Part shown: piece by piece, positions 36,113-45,843 of the stretch | How positions within the stretch are numbered: position 1 is the first letter of the stretch | Layout of the letters: the number at the start of each line of letters is the position of its first letter | Origin: CAMCXT01 sp040403315 | GTDB taxonomy: Bacteria > Bacteroidota > Bacteroidia > M30B66 | Direction: 5' to 3' | Assembly (NCBI GenBank): GCA_040403315.1 | Contig: JBBAKX010000001.1 | Location: 62,001 to 126,000 of the forward strand | Length of the DNA stretch: 64,000 nt | Notes under the pieces: model-generated | Told to the model about the DNA's origin: nothing | Database searches by the model: none | What the model saw: the letters and a program-made list of their open reading frames with translations, nothing else | Program-made: the position numbers and the translations under genes

Positions 36113-37489
36113 ATGTATACACTGGTACTCCTGTCACTTCTAGGCTTCTTGGTTCTTTTCCTTGGTGCCTTTGATCAGAAGAAACTTCTGCTTCCGGTTG
36201 CACTTATTGGACTTGCTGCTGCATTCGTGCTTAATGCTATGGATTGGGGTACAAATATCACATGGTTTGGCATGATGAATTACGATAACTACGCCGTATC
36301 ATTTACCGGTCTCATTATCTTCATCATTTTCATGCTGTTTATGCTGGCAACTTGGCACTTCCGAAACGAAGACAGCAACATCGCCGACATTTATGCGCTG
36401 ATGATTTTCTCTGCAACTGGTGCAATGCTTATGACCTCTTTCACCAGCTTGGTAATGCTTTTCATAGGGATCGAGATTTTATCAATACCGCTTTATATTC
36501 TTGCAGGTAGTCGCCGTTTAAACTTAAGTTCCAACGAAGCATCTTTGAAGTATTTCCTCATGGGAGCCTTCTCTTCGGGTGTGCTCCTTTTCGGAATCAC
36601 TCTAGTATTTGGGGTTTGTAATAGTTTCGATCTGAACGTGATTTCTGATTACGTAAACAATACAGAATCTACTCCCCTAATTTTCAATGCAGGTGTGATG
36701 ATGATTCTGATTGGACTTGCCTTTAAAATTGGTGCTGTTCCATTCCACTTTTGGTCGCCTGATGTTTATCAAGGTGCGCCAACAATGATTACTGCCTTCA
36801 TGGCAACAGTTGTAAAAACTGCCGCTATCGCTTCCTTTTACCGACTTTTCGATACTTGCTTCTCAGGCATCGATGGTGTTTGGTATCAGATCGTTTGGGT
36901 TATTTCGGTGGTTACAATCTTATTGGGAAATATATCCGCAGTAATGCAAAATGAAGCCAAGCGAATGCTCGCATGGTCGGGAGTTGCCAATGCAGGATAT
37001 TTGCTGATCCCGATTATGGCGCTTAATGAAACGTCAGCTTCTGCACTTTTCTATTATTCGGCAGCTTACAGTGTGGCTTCAATTACTGTTTTCGCAGTTA
37101 TAATGGCACTTAGTGGTGTGAAGAACGAATTGCCTGTAGATAATTTTAAAGGCTTGGCGAAAAATAATCCACTACTCACAACTGCATTGGTAGTTTCGAT
37201 GTTTTCGTTGGCAGGTATTCCTCCTCTGGCAGGATTTTTCGGGAAATACATGGTATTCTTTAGCGCCTTCAACAGCAACCTAATTGTGGCAGTACTTTTC
37301 GCCATTGCAGGTTCACTCATCGGGGTTTATTACTACTTACGCCCTGTGGTTTACGCATTCAATAGCGAAGGCCAAGCTCCTGATAAAATTCAAGCGAACG
37401 TAGCGTTCAATTTGGTAATCTTTAGCGGTATATTCTTGAGTCTTTTCTTGGCAATCTTCCAAAATTTCTTCAACGGACTACCAGGCTAA
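36113..37489 (+). CDS. nuoN: NADH-quinone oxidoreductase subunit N
   Basis: Third antiporter-like pump, 458 residues. GIEILSIPLYILAGSRR, GAVPFHFWSPDVYQGAPT and KRMLAWSGVANAGYLLIP are the family segments. It is the last nuo gene and completes the set of fourteen subunits (A-N). Its stop codon overlaps the stop of convergent recX by 2 nt (TAA on one strand, TAG on the other), so transcripts of the two genes must run into each other unless stopped. Confidence 0.96.
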   Translation: MYTLVLLSLLGFLVLFLGAFDQKKLLLPVALIGLAAAFVLNAMDWGTNITWFGMMNYDNYAVSFTGLIIFIIFMLFMLATWHFRNEDSNIADIYALMIFSATGAMLMTSFTSLVMLFIGIEILSIPLYILAGSRRLNLSSNEASLKYFLMGAFSSGVLLFGITLVFGVCNSFDLNVISDYVNNTESTPLIFNAGVMMILIGLAFKIGAVPFHFWSPDVYQGAPTMITAFMATVVKTAAIASFYRLFDTCFSGIDGVWYQIVWVISVVTILLGNISAVMQNEAKRMLAWSGVANAGYLLIPIMALNETSASALFYYSAAYSVASITVFAVIMALSGVKNELPVDNFKGLAKNNPLLTTALVVSMFSLAGIPPLAGFFGKYMVFFSAFNSNLIVAVLFAIAGSLIGVYYYLRPVVYAFNSEGQAPDKIQANVAFNLVIFSGIFLSLFLAIFQNFFNGLPG

Positions 37490-37959
37490 TCTTCCGTTTG
37501 ATCTTCGCCCAACAAGCGAAACACCAAACTGGCTTCGTAACCTTTCTGCATCAATTTTCTGATTAAGCTCTGGCGGCCCTTTCTGTCGTTAGGGATTTTT
37601 GAACCCGCAGTTTTCCGAATTATCTTTCGAAGTGTTTCCTCGTAGTCTTCATCTGAGATCTCCTCGAAACTCTTTTGGATATTCTGCTTGCTCACTCCTC
37701 TGCCGCGGAGCTCTGCTTCTATTTTCGCTTTGCCCCAATGGTTCATTCTGAACTTCCCCCTTGTGAAACTGCGTGCAAAACGTTCCTCATTGAGGTACCC
37801 TTCTTCAATCAAGGTTGTAATAACAAATTCCGCCTCTTCACCACGCATGGCATGCTGCATCAACTTAAGCTTGACTTCATAACTACTGCGCTCCTGAAAA
37901 GCACAGTACTTCTTCATCTTCTCGACCGCGTCGGTTACCGTAAAAAGTAGGTTAGTCAT
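37486..37959 (-). CDS. recX: Regulatory protein RecX
   Basis: Small helical inhibitor of the RecA filament, 157 residues from the preferred ATG at 37959. The three-repeat RecX pattern is visible: YEVKLKL...EEGYLNEERFARSFTRGKF, then WGKAKIEAELRGRGVS, then LIRKLMQKGYEASLVFRLL. An in-frame ATG at 37986 adds nine residues with no family match. It is convergent with nuoN and divergent from the MFS gene at 38037. Confidence 0.9.
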   Translation of the reverse strand: MTNLLFTVTDAVEKMKKYCAFQERSSYEVKLKLMQHAMRGEEAEFVITTLIEEGYLNEERFARSFTRGKFRMNHWGKAKIEAELRGRGVSKQNIQKSFEEISDEDYEETLRKIIRKTAGSKIPNDRKGRQSLIRKLMQKGYEASLVFRLLGEDQTED

Positions 37960-38036
37960 ATTGGGCAGTGAAGTTAATACACCCAACCCGAGATTCTGCT
38001 AATAGATTCAATCTTTCGTAGCACCTTTGCCAACAA

Positions 38037-39296
38037 ATGAAAAATGCTGCTGCCTATCGTCTGCTTTATACTGCCAATGCCGTTTCAGGCTTCGCGCAAG
38101 GCATAAGCATGCTGGCCATTCCGTGGTACTTCAGCAAAATGATTAACAAGCCTGAGCTTTTCGGCTGGATGTATTCGGCAACAACGCTTATCATGCTTTT
38201 TTGGGGCCTTTATGCTGGCTCACTCATCGATCGGTTTTCACGAAAGCATGTTTTTCTGGGCATCAATGTATTTGGGGCTTTGCTTCTCGGCATTGTGAGT
38301 GCCTATGGCTATTACACGGGCGATGTAGGCGAATGGGGAGCTATTGCCGTATTTTCTGGAACTATCTTCGTGTACAACATTCATTATCCTGCATTATATG
38401 CCTTCGGACAAGAAATCACCGAGCGGAAGTATTACAGCCGCTTCACATCGATGACGGAAGTGATTGGACAAAGTACGTCGATTCTATCAGGAGCTGCTGG
38501 AGCGTTGTTGCTCAATGGAACAATCGATCTCACCATCGCCGGCAAGTCGCTGCCTGAAATTCAACCTTGGGAGCTTCATGAAATCTTTCTCGCAGATGGA
38601 ATTACCTACTTAATCAGCATATTTCTTATTGCAGCCATTCGTTACACCCCAATGGCTGAGAGGCACACAGAAAATGGCGGATTGTTCGACCGAATAAAAT
38701 CTGGTTTTGTATTCTTAAAAAAGAACCCACTCATTTTTCTTTTTGGGAATGCCTCTTTTGCCATCTTCATCGTGTTGCTCGTTACTGTGCAGCAATTGCT
38801 TCCACTTTACACCGATCAACACCTAAAGTCTGATGCTGGCGCTTACGCCTTGGCAGAATTCTTCTATTCGATTGGCGCAATGCTCGCAGGAGTTGGGATC
38901 GTGAAGGTGTTTGAGAAAAAAGGAGCTCTCTTTGGCATTCTTCTATTAATGGCAATAACCGTTTTTATCTATGCAAACGCAGCCATTTCGCATTCTGTTG
39001 CTTGGTACATGCTGCTAAGTGTGCTGCTCGGGCTCACCAATGCTGGAGCGCGTGTTTTGCGCACTACGTGGATATTCCAGCACGTTCCGAATCAAAATAT
39101 TGGTCGTGTAAGCTCAGTTTTTCAAACAATCAACATTTTATTCCGTGCTGCCTTGAGTGGATTGTTTGCCTTACCGTTTTTCAACCGCGATGGAAACGTA
39201 ACGTGGGCATATGCGATATGCGCAGCAGTAGTGGCTCTATTTATGATTCCGTTGCTGAAGAATTATCATCTGATTAAAAACAAAGAGGAAATTTAA
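38037..39296 (+). CDS. MFS transporter
   Basis: 419 residues with about twelve hydrophobic helices. The loop between helices 2 and 3 carries the MFS signature in the form GLYAGSLIDRFSRKHVFLG. The overall pattern resembles the MFS_3 / EntS-like group of exporters. The substrate is not evident. It stands alone, divergent from recX, with 77 bp between the two starts, and a DUF2490 gene follows after 30 nt. Confidence 0.88.
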   Translation: MKNAAAYRLLYTANAVSGFAQGISMLAIPWYFSKMINKPELFGWMYSATTLIMLFWGLYAGSLIDRFSRKHVFLGINVFGALLLGIVSAYGYYTGDVGEWGAIAVFSGTIFVYNIHYPALYAFGQEITERKYYSRFTSMTEVIGQSTSILSGAAGALLLNGTIDLTIAGKSLPEIQPWELHEIFLADGITYLISIFLIAAIRYTPMAERHTENGGLFDRIKSGFVFLKKNPLIFLFGNASFAIFIVLLVTVQQLLPLYTDQHLKSDAGAYALAEFFYSIGAMLAGVGIVKVFEKKGALFGILLLMAITVFIYANAAISHSVAWYMLLSVLLGLTNAGARVLRTTWIFQHVPNQNIGRVSSVFQTINILFRAALSGLFALPFFNRDGNVTWAYAICAAVVALFMIPLLKNYHLIKNKEEI

Positions 39297-39326
39297 ATGA
39301 ATCCACATTATTGAAAAAAAGATAAC

Positions 39327-40118
39327 ATGAATAAAGGACGTTTAATTGTATTTATTTCGACGCTATTGTTGATTTACACACATTGCGCAATTGGGCAAAA
39401 CAACCGAATAAATACAAGCAATAGCATTGGTTGGTACAACTATTTTGGCACATTTAAGATGTCCTCAAAATTTGGAATTCATACCGAATATCAATGGCGC
39501 AGAAATAACATAATTGCAAATTGGCAACAAAGCCTTCTTCGACTTGGAGTTAACTACAATTCAAACCAAAATGTTTTGTTTAGGATAGGTTACGCTTGGA
39601 TTGAAACTTTTCCCTATGGCGAATTTCCAATTAACGGTTTAGGTAGAGATTTTACAGAACATAGAATTTTTGAAATGGCACAGATTTCCCACAAACAAGG
39701 GATAATTGACCTTTCACATAGGTTTATGTTAGAACAGAGATTCGTAGGAAAATATAGTTCTGCAAATGTTTCTACTGAAGACGAGTTTCCTTTACTAAAC
39801 CGTGCCAGATATATGGTTAAGCTTCAGGCCCCTTTAAAAGGCAAAGAAATCAAGGAAAACACTCTTTATTTTTCCGTTTATAATGAAATATTTATTGGGT
39901 TCGGGAAAAATGTAAATGCTAATATTTTCGACCAAAATCGAATTGGTGTATTGTTAGGTTTTAAGTTTTATAAAAATGTAAAGATTGAAGCTGGCTTCTT
40001 GAATCAAACACTACAGTTGGGCAGATTAATTGGCGGACAAAATGTTTTTCAAAACAATAACGGACTAATCATAAACGCCAACTTTAACTTTGACTGCACT
40101 AAGAAGATTCAAGGTTAG
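39327..40118 (+). CDS. DUF2490 outer-membrane protein
   Basis: 263 residues. A signal peptide (about 1-23, ending AIGQ) precedes alternating beta strands with the DUF2490 features WYNYFGTFKMSSKFGIHTEYQWR, RIGYAWIETFPYGEFP and HRFMLEQRFVG. The family is predicted to form a small outer-membrane barrel, with no established function. Codon use is more AT-rich than in its neighbours. The 96 bp before the convergent response-regulator gene show no clear terminator. Confidence 0.82.
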   Translation: MNKGRLIVFISTLLLIYTHCAIGQNNRINTSNSIGWYNYFGTFKMSSKFGIHTEYQWRRNNIIANWQQSLLRLGVNYNSNQNVLFRIGYAWIETFPYGEFPINGLGRDFTEHRIFEMAQISHKQGIIDLSHRFMLEQRFVGKYSSANVSTEDEFPLLNRARYMVKLQAPLKGKEIKENTLYFSVYNEIFIGFGKNVNANIFDQNRIGVLLGFKFYKNVKIEAGFLNQTLQLGRLIGGQNVFQNNNGLIINANFNFDCTKKIQG

Positions 40119-40214
40119 AGCTGTCCTTAAGAAGTGCGCACACAGTTGATCTAAAAATTCGAGTTATTCTCTAAGCTTCAGAAATTTACCCCTTCGAAAC
40201 CAGTTGGCATCTAT

Positions 40215-40913
40215 CTAATTCGACGCCGTTGATCGGTTCACAAGTTTGAAGCCCTTGCCATGCACATTGAGGATTTCGATGTTCGAATCACCAGAAAGAT
40301 ATTTGCGCAAACGAGCGATGTAAACATCCATGCTTCGAGCATTGAAATAATTGTCTTCCGACCAAATGGCACGCAAGGCAAAATTGCGCTCGAGCGTATC
40401 GTTGATATTAATACAAAGCAACTTCAGCAATTCCACCTCACGGGAAGTAAGCTTATGGGTTTCATCACCCTCTTTGCTTAAGGTGTTAAGCGTTGGATTG
40501 AAGATATATTTACCGATTGCAAATTCCTGCGACGACATTGTGCCATCGCTTTTCTCGGTGCGTTTCAAAATAGCTTTTATTCTCAAAACGAGCTCTTCCA
40601 TGCTGAAAGGCTTGGTGAGATAATCATCTCCACCAGCTTTGAAACCTTCGATAGTATCCTCCTTCATCGACTTGGCAGTGAGGAAAATCACTGGAACATC
40701 TTTGTTGTGGTTGCGGATTTCCTTGGTGAGCGTGAAACCATCCATCAAGGGCATCATAACATCAAAGATGCATAAGTTCCATTTTTCCCGAAGGAAAACC
40801 TTGAAAGCATCTTCACCATTGAGACACAAATGCGTTTGATATCCTTTTGCTTCTAAATATTCGCTAATAATTGCGCCCAAATTTGGATCGTCTTCTGCCA
40901 ATAATATCTTCAT
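40215..40913 (-). CDS. OmpR-family response regulator (RprY-like)
   Basis: 232 residues: receiver domain (about 1-118) with acidic pocket EDD at 7-9, phospho-acceptor D51 (CIFDVMMPLMDG) and K in FLTAKS; then a winged-helix DNA-binding domain (about 130-228) with LTSREVELLKLL and the recognition region SMDVYIARLRKYL. It is encoded 77 nt downstream of the sensor kinase and is presumably its partner. A promoter-like pair in that gap suggests it can also be transcribed alone. Confidence 0.94.
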   Translation of the reverse strand: MKILLAEDDPNLGAIISEYLEAKGYQTHLCLNGEDAFKVFLREKWNLCIFDVMMPLMDGFTLTKEIRNHNKDVPVIFLTAKSMKEDTIEGFKAGGDDYLTKPFSMEELVLRIKAILKRTEKSDGTMSSQEFAIGKYIFNPTLNTLSKEGDETHKLTSREVELLKLLCININDTLERNFALRAIWSEDNYFNARSMDVYIARLRKYLSGDSNIEILNVHGKGFKLVNRSTASN

Positions 40914-40944
40914 GGTTTTAAAAGCTGATTGGTTTTGCGTGGCA

Positions 40945-40976
40945 CAAAAATCATGCGAGGCAGAAATACTGTCAAA
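40945..40976 (-). promoter_or_regulatory. Possible promoter of the response-regulator gene
   Basis: On the minus strand, TTTG (40976-40973), a 20-nt spacer and GATTTTTG (40952-40945), one mismatch from TAnnTTTG. It lies between kinase and regulator genes and would leave a leader of about 27 nt. Confidence 0.45.
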
Positions 40977-40990
40977 ATCGTACTTGAGTA

Positions 40991-42634
40991 TTAAGACAAG
41001 CCTTGTGAAAACGGCAGATTCACAGTAAATGTACTGCCAACATCCAGCTCGCTGTCTAATTTCACACTGCCATTGTGCTTATCTATTATCACTTTCACAT
41101 AGCTCAAGCCTAAACCGAAGCCTTTCACGTTGTGAATATTTCCAGTAGGCACACGGTACAATTTTTCAAAGATCTTTTTCTGTTGATCACGAGAAATGCC
41201 AATTCCATTATCGCCAACTGAAACGTAAAATTGAGTTGCGGTATTGCGTGTCTTGATGATCAATTCGGGCGCTTCAGGAGAATATTTCAGGGCATTATCG
41301 ATCAAATTGAAAATCACATTGGTAATGTGAACGACATCTCCTTCAACAATAAACTGGGTTGCATCTTTTTGGATGGTTGTTTTTACCTTCCGTTTATCAA
41401 TGTGCATCCGCATACTTTTCATCACTTTGTCGATCACCTGATGCATATCGACCTGACTCAGTTGAAGTTGGAAGTCCGACTTGTCGAGCAAGGCACTTTG
41501 TAACACATTCTCCACCAGTTGGGCTAACCGCTTATTTTCTTCGGCAATCATTCGCGTGTAACTCTCCGTCATTCGAGGCGTTTTTGTTACATCTGCATCA
41601 TTCAAGGCTTCACATGCCAGCGAGATCGTTGAAATCGGTGTCTTCAACTCGTGGGTCATATTGTTGATGAAGTCGTTCTTAATGTCGGATAACTTCTTCT
41701 GCCGAATGATGGTAGAAATGGTGTAGTAGAATGAGCCAATGATGATCAAAATAAAAAATCCTGATGAAGCAAACATGAGCCTAAGGTTGCTAAACACATA
41801 CTCGTTTTGCTCAGGAAAGTATAGCATTAAATAATCTGGATGGTAAAAGATATCATGTGGAAACAACCGCATACGGAAGCGGGTTTTCATAATTTCTTGG
41901 GTGTAATCGGTAGGATGATCAACGAATAATTTGTTGTTCATGAAATCGTAAAGTCCAAACTCAAACGGAGTCGAAATGCCTGCTGAATTAAATTCTGCTC
42001 TTAAAAGCGAATCGATCATTTTCGGATTTACCCGATCTTCCACACCAGTGCGCATGTTAAGATTGAACAATTCCTTGAAAACTTCCGTTACCAAACCCGA
42101 TTTTTTCATCAGCCGTTCCAGCCTTGGGTCGCCACCTTTTTCGAGTGAGCTTACAGTTCCTGCAACATCCGAAAAAAATGGAGCGCCATTGGTCTGCTTC
42201 GATTTTCTCACCTTTCGGTATTGTTTCGTTCCAGAAGAATCGGAAAAATTCTCTTCAATGATCTCAACAGTTCCGTCGGCGCTGAGCTGCCGGAATTCCG
42301 TTTGGATTTCTCCGGGACTCACTTCGTTCCAAAACACAAGTCCCGAAGTGGTGGTATCTTCTCGATCGATGTTCTGACGAATCAGCGAGTCGATTCCCAT
42401 GAAAAACATTTTGCCCTGCCGGGAAGCATCGAATTTCTTCCGCACATTTTGAGCAACTTCCTGTTTTTCAACCAACTCCACCACATTGGCAAGTACTTGA
42501 TTTACGGTGCTTTCGAAGCGTTGTCGCTCAAGAGAAATCGCATTGTCTATCCAATAGATCTGAATACCAATCAATCCTGTGAGGGCAACAACCATCAGCA
42601 CGATGATCAGTCGGATATTGGCACGGTTAATCAT
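40991..42634 (-). CDS. Membrane sensor histidine kinase (RprX-like)
   Basis: 547 residues. Transmembrane helix 1 is near 8-29 and helix 2 near 293-315, bracketing a ~260-residue periplasmic sensor region with no domain I can name. The H-box NMTHELKTPISTISLACEAL (His about 328) is followed by the N-box NLIDNALKYSP, G1 box VGDNGIGIS and G2 box GFGLGLSYVK. It should phosphorylate the adjacent OmpR-type regulator. Its ATG overlaps the rsmA stop (ATGA), so sensor and rRNA methylase are translationally coupled. Confidence 0.94.
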   Translation of the reverse strand: MINRANIRLIIVLMVVALTGLIGIQIYWIDNAISLERQRFESTVNQVLANVVELVEKQEVAQNVRKKFDASRQGKMFFMGIDSLIRQNIDREDTTTSGLVFWNEVSPGEIQTEFRQLSADGTVEIIEENFSDSSGTKQYRKVRKSKQTNGAPFFSDVAGTVSSLEKGGDPRLERLMKKSGLVTEVFKELFNLNMRTGVEDRVNPKMIDSLLRAEFNSAGISTPFEFGLYDFMNNKLFVDHPTDYTQEIMKTRFRMRLFPHDIFYHPDYLMLYFPEQNEYVFSNLRLMFASSGFFILIIIGSFYYTISTIIRQKKLSDIKNDFINNMTHELKTPISTISLACEALNDADVTKTPRMTESYTRMIAEENKRLAQLVENVLQSALLDKSDFQLQLSQVDMHQVIDKVMKSMRMHIDKRKVKTTIQKDATQFIVEGDVVHITNVIFNLIDNALKYSPEAPELIIKTRNTATQFYVSVGDNGIGISRDQQKKIFEKLYRVPTGNIHNVKGFGLGLSYVKVIIDKHNGSVKLDSELDVGSTFTVNLPFSQGLS

Positions 42635-43422
42635 TTGGTTTTACACAGGGCTAAAGCGAGTTCTGCAAATTCGGGAACCGATAGTTGTTCGGCCCGTAAG
42701 TGAAGCCATTTCTCCTCGGTTCCATCACCGGGAAGCATCGGTTTCAGTGCATTACGTAGCGTTTTCCTACGTTGATTAAACGCGAGCTTAACTACTTGCA
42801 ATAAAAACTTGTCCGAAACAGGGAGTTGCACATTGTCTTTCCTTCGGAGGATAATTACTGCAGATTTCACCCTCGGCGGCGGATTAAACACGTGTTCATA
42901 CACCGTAAACAGATATTCGATGTCGTAATACGTTTGCATCACCACGCTGAGAATCCCATAAACCTTATTGCCATGTTTGGAAGCAATTCGCTCAGCTACT
43001 TCCTTTTGAAACATACCACAGACTTCACTTACGAATGGGCGAAAATCGAGGCAATGAAACAAAATTTGCGAGGAAATATTGTAGGGGAAGTTTCCAATCA
43101 CTGCGCCATCATCATTAAGATAACGGCTAAGATCCATTCTCAAAAAGTCGCCCGGAAGAATTCGGTCTTTTAAATCTGGGAAATTTTTTTCCAAATAGGC
43201 AACAGACTCGCGATCGATTTCAGCAACCTGAAGGTCGAACGGTTTCTTGAGCAAAAACTGCGTCAGCACGCCCATTCCCGGACCAACTTCGATCACCTTT
43301 CTTTTGTCTTCTACACGCAAGGCATCTGCAATATTCGATGCAATGTTGAGATCTGTAAGGAAGTGTTGACCAAGTTGTTTTTTGGCTTTTACTTGATTTT
43401 GGTGTTGATTGTTTAGGCCCAT
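42631..43422 (-). CDS. rsmA: 16S rRNA (adenine-N6,N6) dimethyltransferase
   Basis: Dimethylates A1518 and A1519 of 16S rRNA using S-adenosylmethionine during 30S maturation. The 263 residues show the N-terminal KKQLGQHFLTDLNI, the SAM motif EVGPGMGVLTQF, the catalytic NFPYNISSQILF motif and the C-terminal FNQRRKTLRNALK. It starts 10 nt inside the end of the DUF4286 gene and its stop overlaps the sensor-kinase start. Confidence 0.96.
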   Translation of the reverse strand: MGLNNQHQNQVKAKKQLGQHFLTDLNIASNIADALRVEDKRKVIEVGPGMGVLTQFLLKKPFDLQVAEIDRESVAYLEKNFPDLKDRILPGDFLRMDLSRYLNDDGAVIGNFPYNISSQILFHCLDFRPFVSEVCGMFQKEVAERIASKHGNKVYGILSVVMQTYYDIEYLFTVYEHVFNPPPRVKSAVIILRRKDNVQLPVSDKFLLQVVKLAFNQRRKTLRNALKPMLPGDGTEEKWLHLRAEQLSVPEFAELALALCKTK

Positions 43423-43715
43423 TCCAACAATGTTCTGAAGGCCACGAAACGATCGCGGTATCGAGCAGTGTGTTCTGCTTGAAGTGCGGAAGCAAATTCG
43501 GCACGATAGCGCTCGTAATGTTCCATTGTTGGTGCAGTGTATTGAACTGAATAGGTAAATCCTTCACCTTCTTCGGTATTCAGAACGCGGAGAAATCGAT
43601 TTTCAGTAAACATTCCTGTAGCCAAAACATCTGGAATGTGCTTGGTTTTCATCCATTGCACCCATTCGTCGTGAACAGCAGGGTCGATGTTTACCGTAAC
43701 ATTGTATAAAATCAT
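43413..43715 (-). CDS. DUF4286 family protein
   Basis: 100 residues, small soluble alpha/beta protein with the DUF4286 opening MILYNVTVNIDPAVHDEW and the segments WMKTKHIPDVLATGMF and YSVQYTAPTMEHYERYRAEF. The fold resembles dimeric ferredoxin-like barrels, and no reaction is known to me. It leads the minus-strand cluster DUF4286-rsmA-kinase-regulator and overlaps rsmA. A perfect -7 element ends only 4 nt before its ATG. Confidence 0.88.
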   Translation of the reverse strand: MILYNVTVNIDPAVHDEWVQWMKTKHIPDVLATGMFTENRFLRVLNTEEGEGFTYSVQYTAPTMEHYERYRAEFASALQAEHTARYRDRFVAFRTLLEWA

Positions 43716-43719
43716 GGTT

Positions 43720-43727
43720 CAAAGATA
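43720..43727 (-). promoter_or_regulatory. -7 element 4 nt upstream of the DUF4286 start
   Basis: Minus strand TATCTTTG, perfect TAnnTTTG, followed by AACC and the ATG. No -33 TTTG at the expected distance. Implies a leaderless transcript. Confidence 0.55.
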
Positions 43728-43791
43728 GGCAAGCCAAAGGCTCTATGATCATTGTCGTTCGACTTAAGTGGGAAGCAGCAAACCTTCAGGC

Positions 43792-45654
43792 TTACTGAAC
43801 CACATCCCCGCGAAGGGTTCTGAATCTTTTTCTGGCTTCTACCACATAAAGGGATCCCGGGAAATCGGTCAACAATTCCTTGTAGAGCTCCATGGCTTTG
43901 GGCGCATCGTTTTTCTGGTAATCGAAGATGCCTGCCAACATAAAAAGGGCATTGTCAGCCAGAATATCTTTTTTGTATGCTGCCAATAACTTATCGAGCT
44001 GATCTATTGCCTCTGTTGTTTTTCCTTGGCGGAGATTAATTTTTGCACGTCTGAAAAGCAGATCGTCGCCTAAGGTGCTTTCCGGAAATGCTGTTTCTAA
44101 AGAATCGAGTGTTGCAAGTGCATTTGAAACTTGATTCTGGAAGAAAGCCAGATCTGCTCTAGAAAACATGCGCAATGCCTCACCTGTAGAGTCAAAATTC
44201 AAATTGTCGCCAATGAGTAAACTGAGCTCCAATGCATCGTTTGCAATAAGCTTCGATGTTGCAGCCTTCAATACGTCTAACTGTGCCTTCGCCCAATCGA
44301 ATTCTCCATTGTAATAAGCCAAACGTGAATTTCGGAATTTCGCTTCTTGTCCTAAAGTATCGCCACGCATTGCCTTTTCGACTTGCGAATACAACAAAGT
44401 AGATTCCCACACTTCTCCTTTCAAGAGTTGTATGTCGGCCATTTCAAGTTTCACTTCGTTTGCAGTTCTTTGTTCAAGGCCCGCTTGAGGAGTGCTCAAT
44501 TCTTCGAGAACCTTCAAACCATCATCGGGGCGATTCATATAAAATGCCTCTAGATGTGCTTTTCGAATTCCAACATGCGAAGAGTTTTCGTTGGGCCCTA
44601 ATTCTGAATACGTACTCGTAAGTAAAGTGTGAAGTTCTGTGAGCTCGACTTGGGTGTAACTTCCAGCTTGTGTGAGCTTCCGATACAACGCAACTGCAAG
44701 TTCTTTTCGGGCATAGAAGTACATTTCTGTGATTTGCCCTTTGTCGATTACATATTGATATGCTTTTTTTCCAGTGTCGAAAAAATCGTTACTCATGGCA
44801 AGTCTGGCTAATTCCATGATCCGATTGCCGTTTTCCTTCAGGCGTTTGTCGATTGCTTTCGATTGGATAAACGCTGACTCAAAATCTTTTTTCTGAATGA
44901 AGTACCAAATCAAAATGTCAGAGAATGCCAGATTGGATGGATTTTTCTGAATTTCCTTTAGCAACTGCTCCTTGATGAGCTCGCCTTTTTTGCCATCCAA
45001 ATCGGAGGCAATGATGTCTTGGAGGTTTTGCTGAATTTGCTCGATAAACTCATAGCCTTGTGTGTTGATGAGTTCGAGGTACTCCACAACTACTTTGTCG
45101 GTTTCTCCACGTTTGTCGTAGAGTCGAGCAAGTTCAAGATTGAATTGGTAAATGCGCGCAGGCGATTTCCGAGCGGCGAGATATGCTTTCACTGCAAACT
45201 CTGTTTGCCCTCGACCTTCAAAGGCATTGGCTAAATCTTTAACCATGATATCGTCAGAGACATCGAGTTGCTTCAGCGCTTTTTCATATTGTTTGCGGGC
45301 GTCGTCATCCTCCCCACTTTGGGCATAAACATATCCAAGGTCAACTTGATAGGCTGGTTGGCGTGCATTTCGCTTAGCTTGACGGGATACCAATTTCTCG
45401 GCTTGCTTAAAATCTTTGAGATTTATATAGCAGTTGAGTAGTTGGGTATAATAAAAATTGACTGGCTTTTTGTCGTATAGCTCTTCGTATGCAGCAACAG
45501 CTTTCAACCATTCGCCATTGTTGTAAAACTGTCCTGCCAGTTGTTCTTCGGTAGACGGCATGGGCGATTGTTCTCCTTCAGGTCCTGGTTGAGCAAACGC
45601 AACAGGTACACAGAAAAAAGCAAGCACACAGAAAAGAAGTATTCTATTCAGCAT
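43792..45654 (-). CDS. Exported tetratricopeptide-repeat protein
   Basis: 620 residues. A signal peptide (about 1-22, ending AFAQ) is followed by TPR helices throughout (for example AGQFYNNGEWLKAVAAYEEL, DLGYVYAQSGEDDDARKQYE and, at the C-terminus, FDYQKNDAPKAMELYKELL). This suggests a periplasmic scaffold for protein-protein contacts. No catalytic motif is seen and the partner is unknown. Transcribed alone, with 76 bp to the DUF4286 start. A near-consensus -7 box (TATCTTCG, 45660-45667) lies 5 nt before its ATG. Confidence 0.85.
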   Translation of the reverse strand: MLNRILLFCVLAFFCVPVAFAQPGPEGEQSPMPSTEEQLAGQFYNNGEWLKAVAAYEELYDKKPVNFYYTQLLNCYINLKDFKQAEKLVSRQAKRNARQPAYQVDLGYVYAQSGEDDDARKQYEKALKQLDVSDDIMVKDLANAFEGRGQTEFAVKAYLAARKSPARIYQFNLELARLYDKRGETDKVVVEYLELINTQGYEFIEQIQQNLQDIIASDLDGKKGELIKEQLLKEIQKNPSNLAFSDILIWYFIQKKDFESAFIQSKAIDKRLKENGNRIMELARLAMSNDFFDTGKKAYQYVIDKGQITEMYFYARKELAVALYRKLTQAGSYTQVELTELHTLLTSTYSELGPNENSSHVGIRKAHLEAFYMNRPDDGLKVLEELSTPQAGLEQRTANEVKLEMADIQLLKGEVWESTLLYSQVEKAMRGDTLGQEAKFRNSRLAYYNGEFDWAKAQLDVLKAATSKLIANDALELSLLIGDNLNFDSTGEALRMFSRADLAFFQNQVSNALATLDSLETAFPESTLGDDLLFRRAKINLRQGKTTEAIDQLDKLLAAYKKDILADNALFMLAGIFDYQKNDAPKAMELYKELLTDFPGSLYVVEARKRFRTLRGDVVQ

Positions 45655-45729
45655 TGGAGCGAAGATACGCGGTTAGCAGATGAAAATATCGTTTTCTAAA
45701 CGCACTTTTTCATGCCTTGTTTCAATGAG

Positions 45730-45765
45730 ATAAAAAAAGAAACTCCGGACATTTCTGCCCGGAGT
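45730..45765 (-). terminator. Intrinsic terminator of the plug-domain gene
   Basis: On the minus strand ACTCCGG / CCGGAGT form a 7-bp stem with a 10-nt loop, followed by a T-rich run (TTCTTTTTTT). A second inverted repeat, ACCGGAGG / CCTCCGGT (45770-45804), lies just upstream. Confidence 0.7.
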
Positions 45766-45843
45766 CGTTACCGGAGGTTTTTGAAATCAAACCCCTCCTC
45801 CGGTGTTATCCCCAACACCAAAAAACCAAACCAATTGCTTTGA

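Noticed and set aside
41976..42703. Long plus-strand frames opposite the sensor kinase
   Set aside because: They mirror the kinase and rsmA codons and show no domain or start signal.
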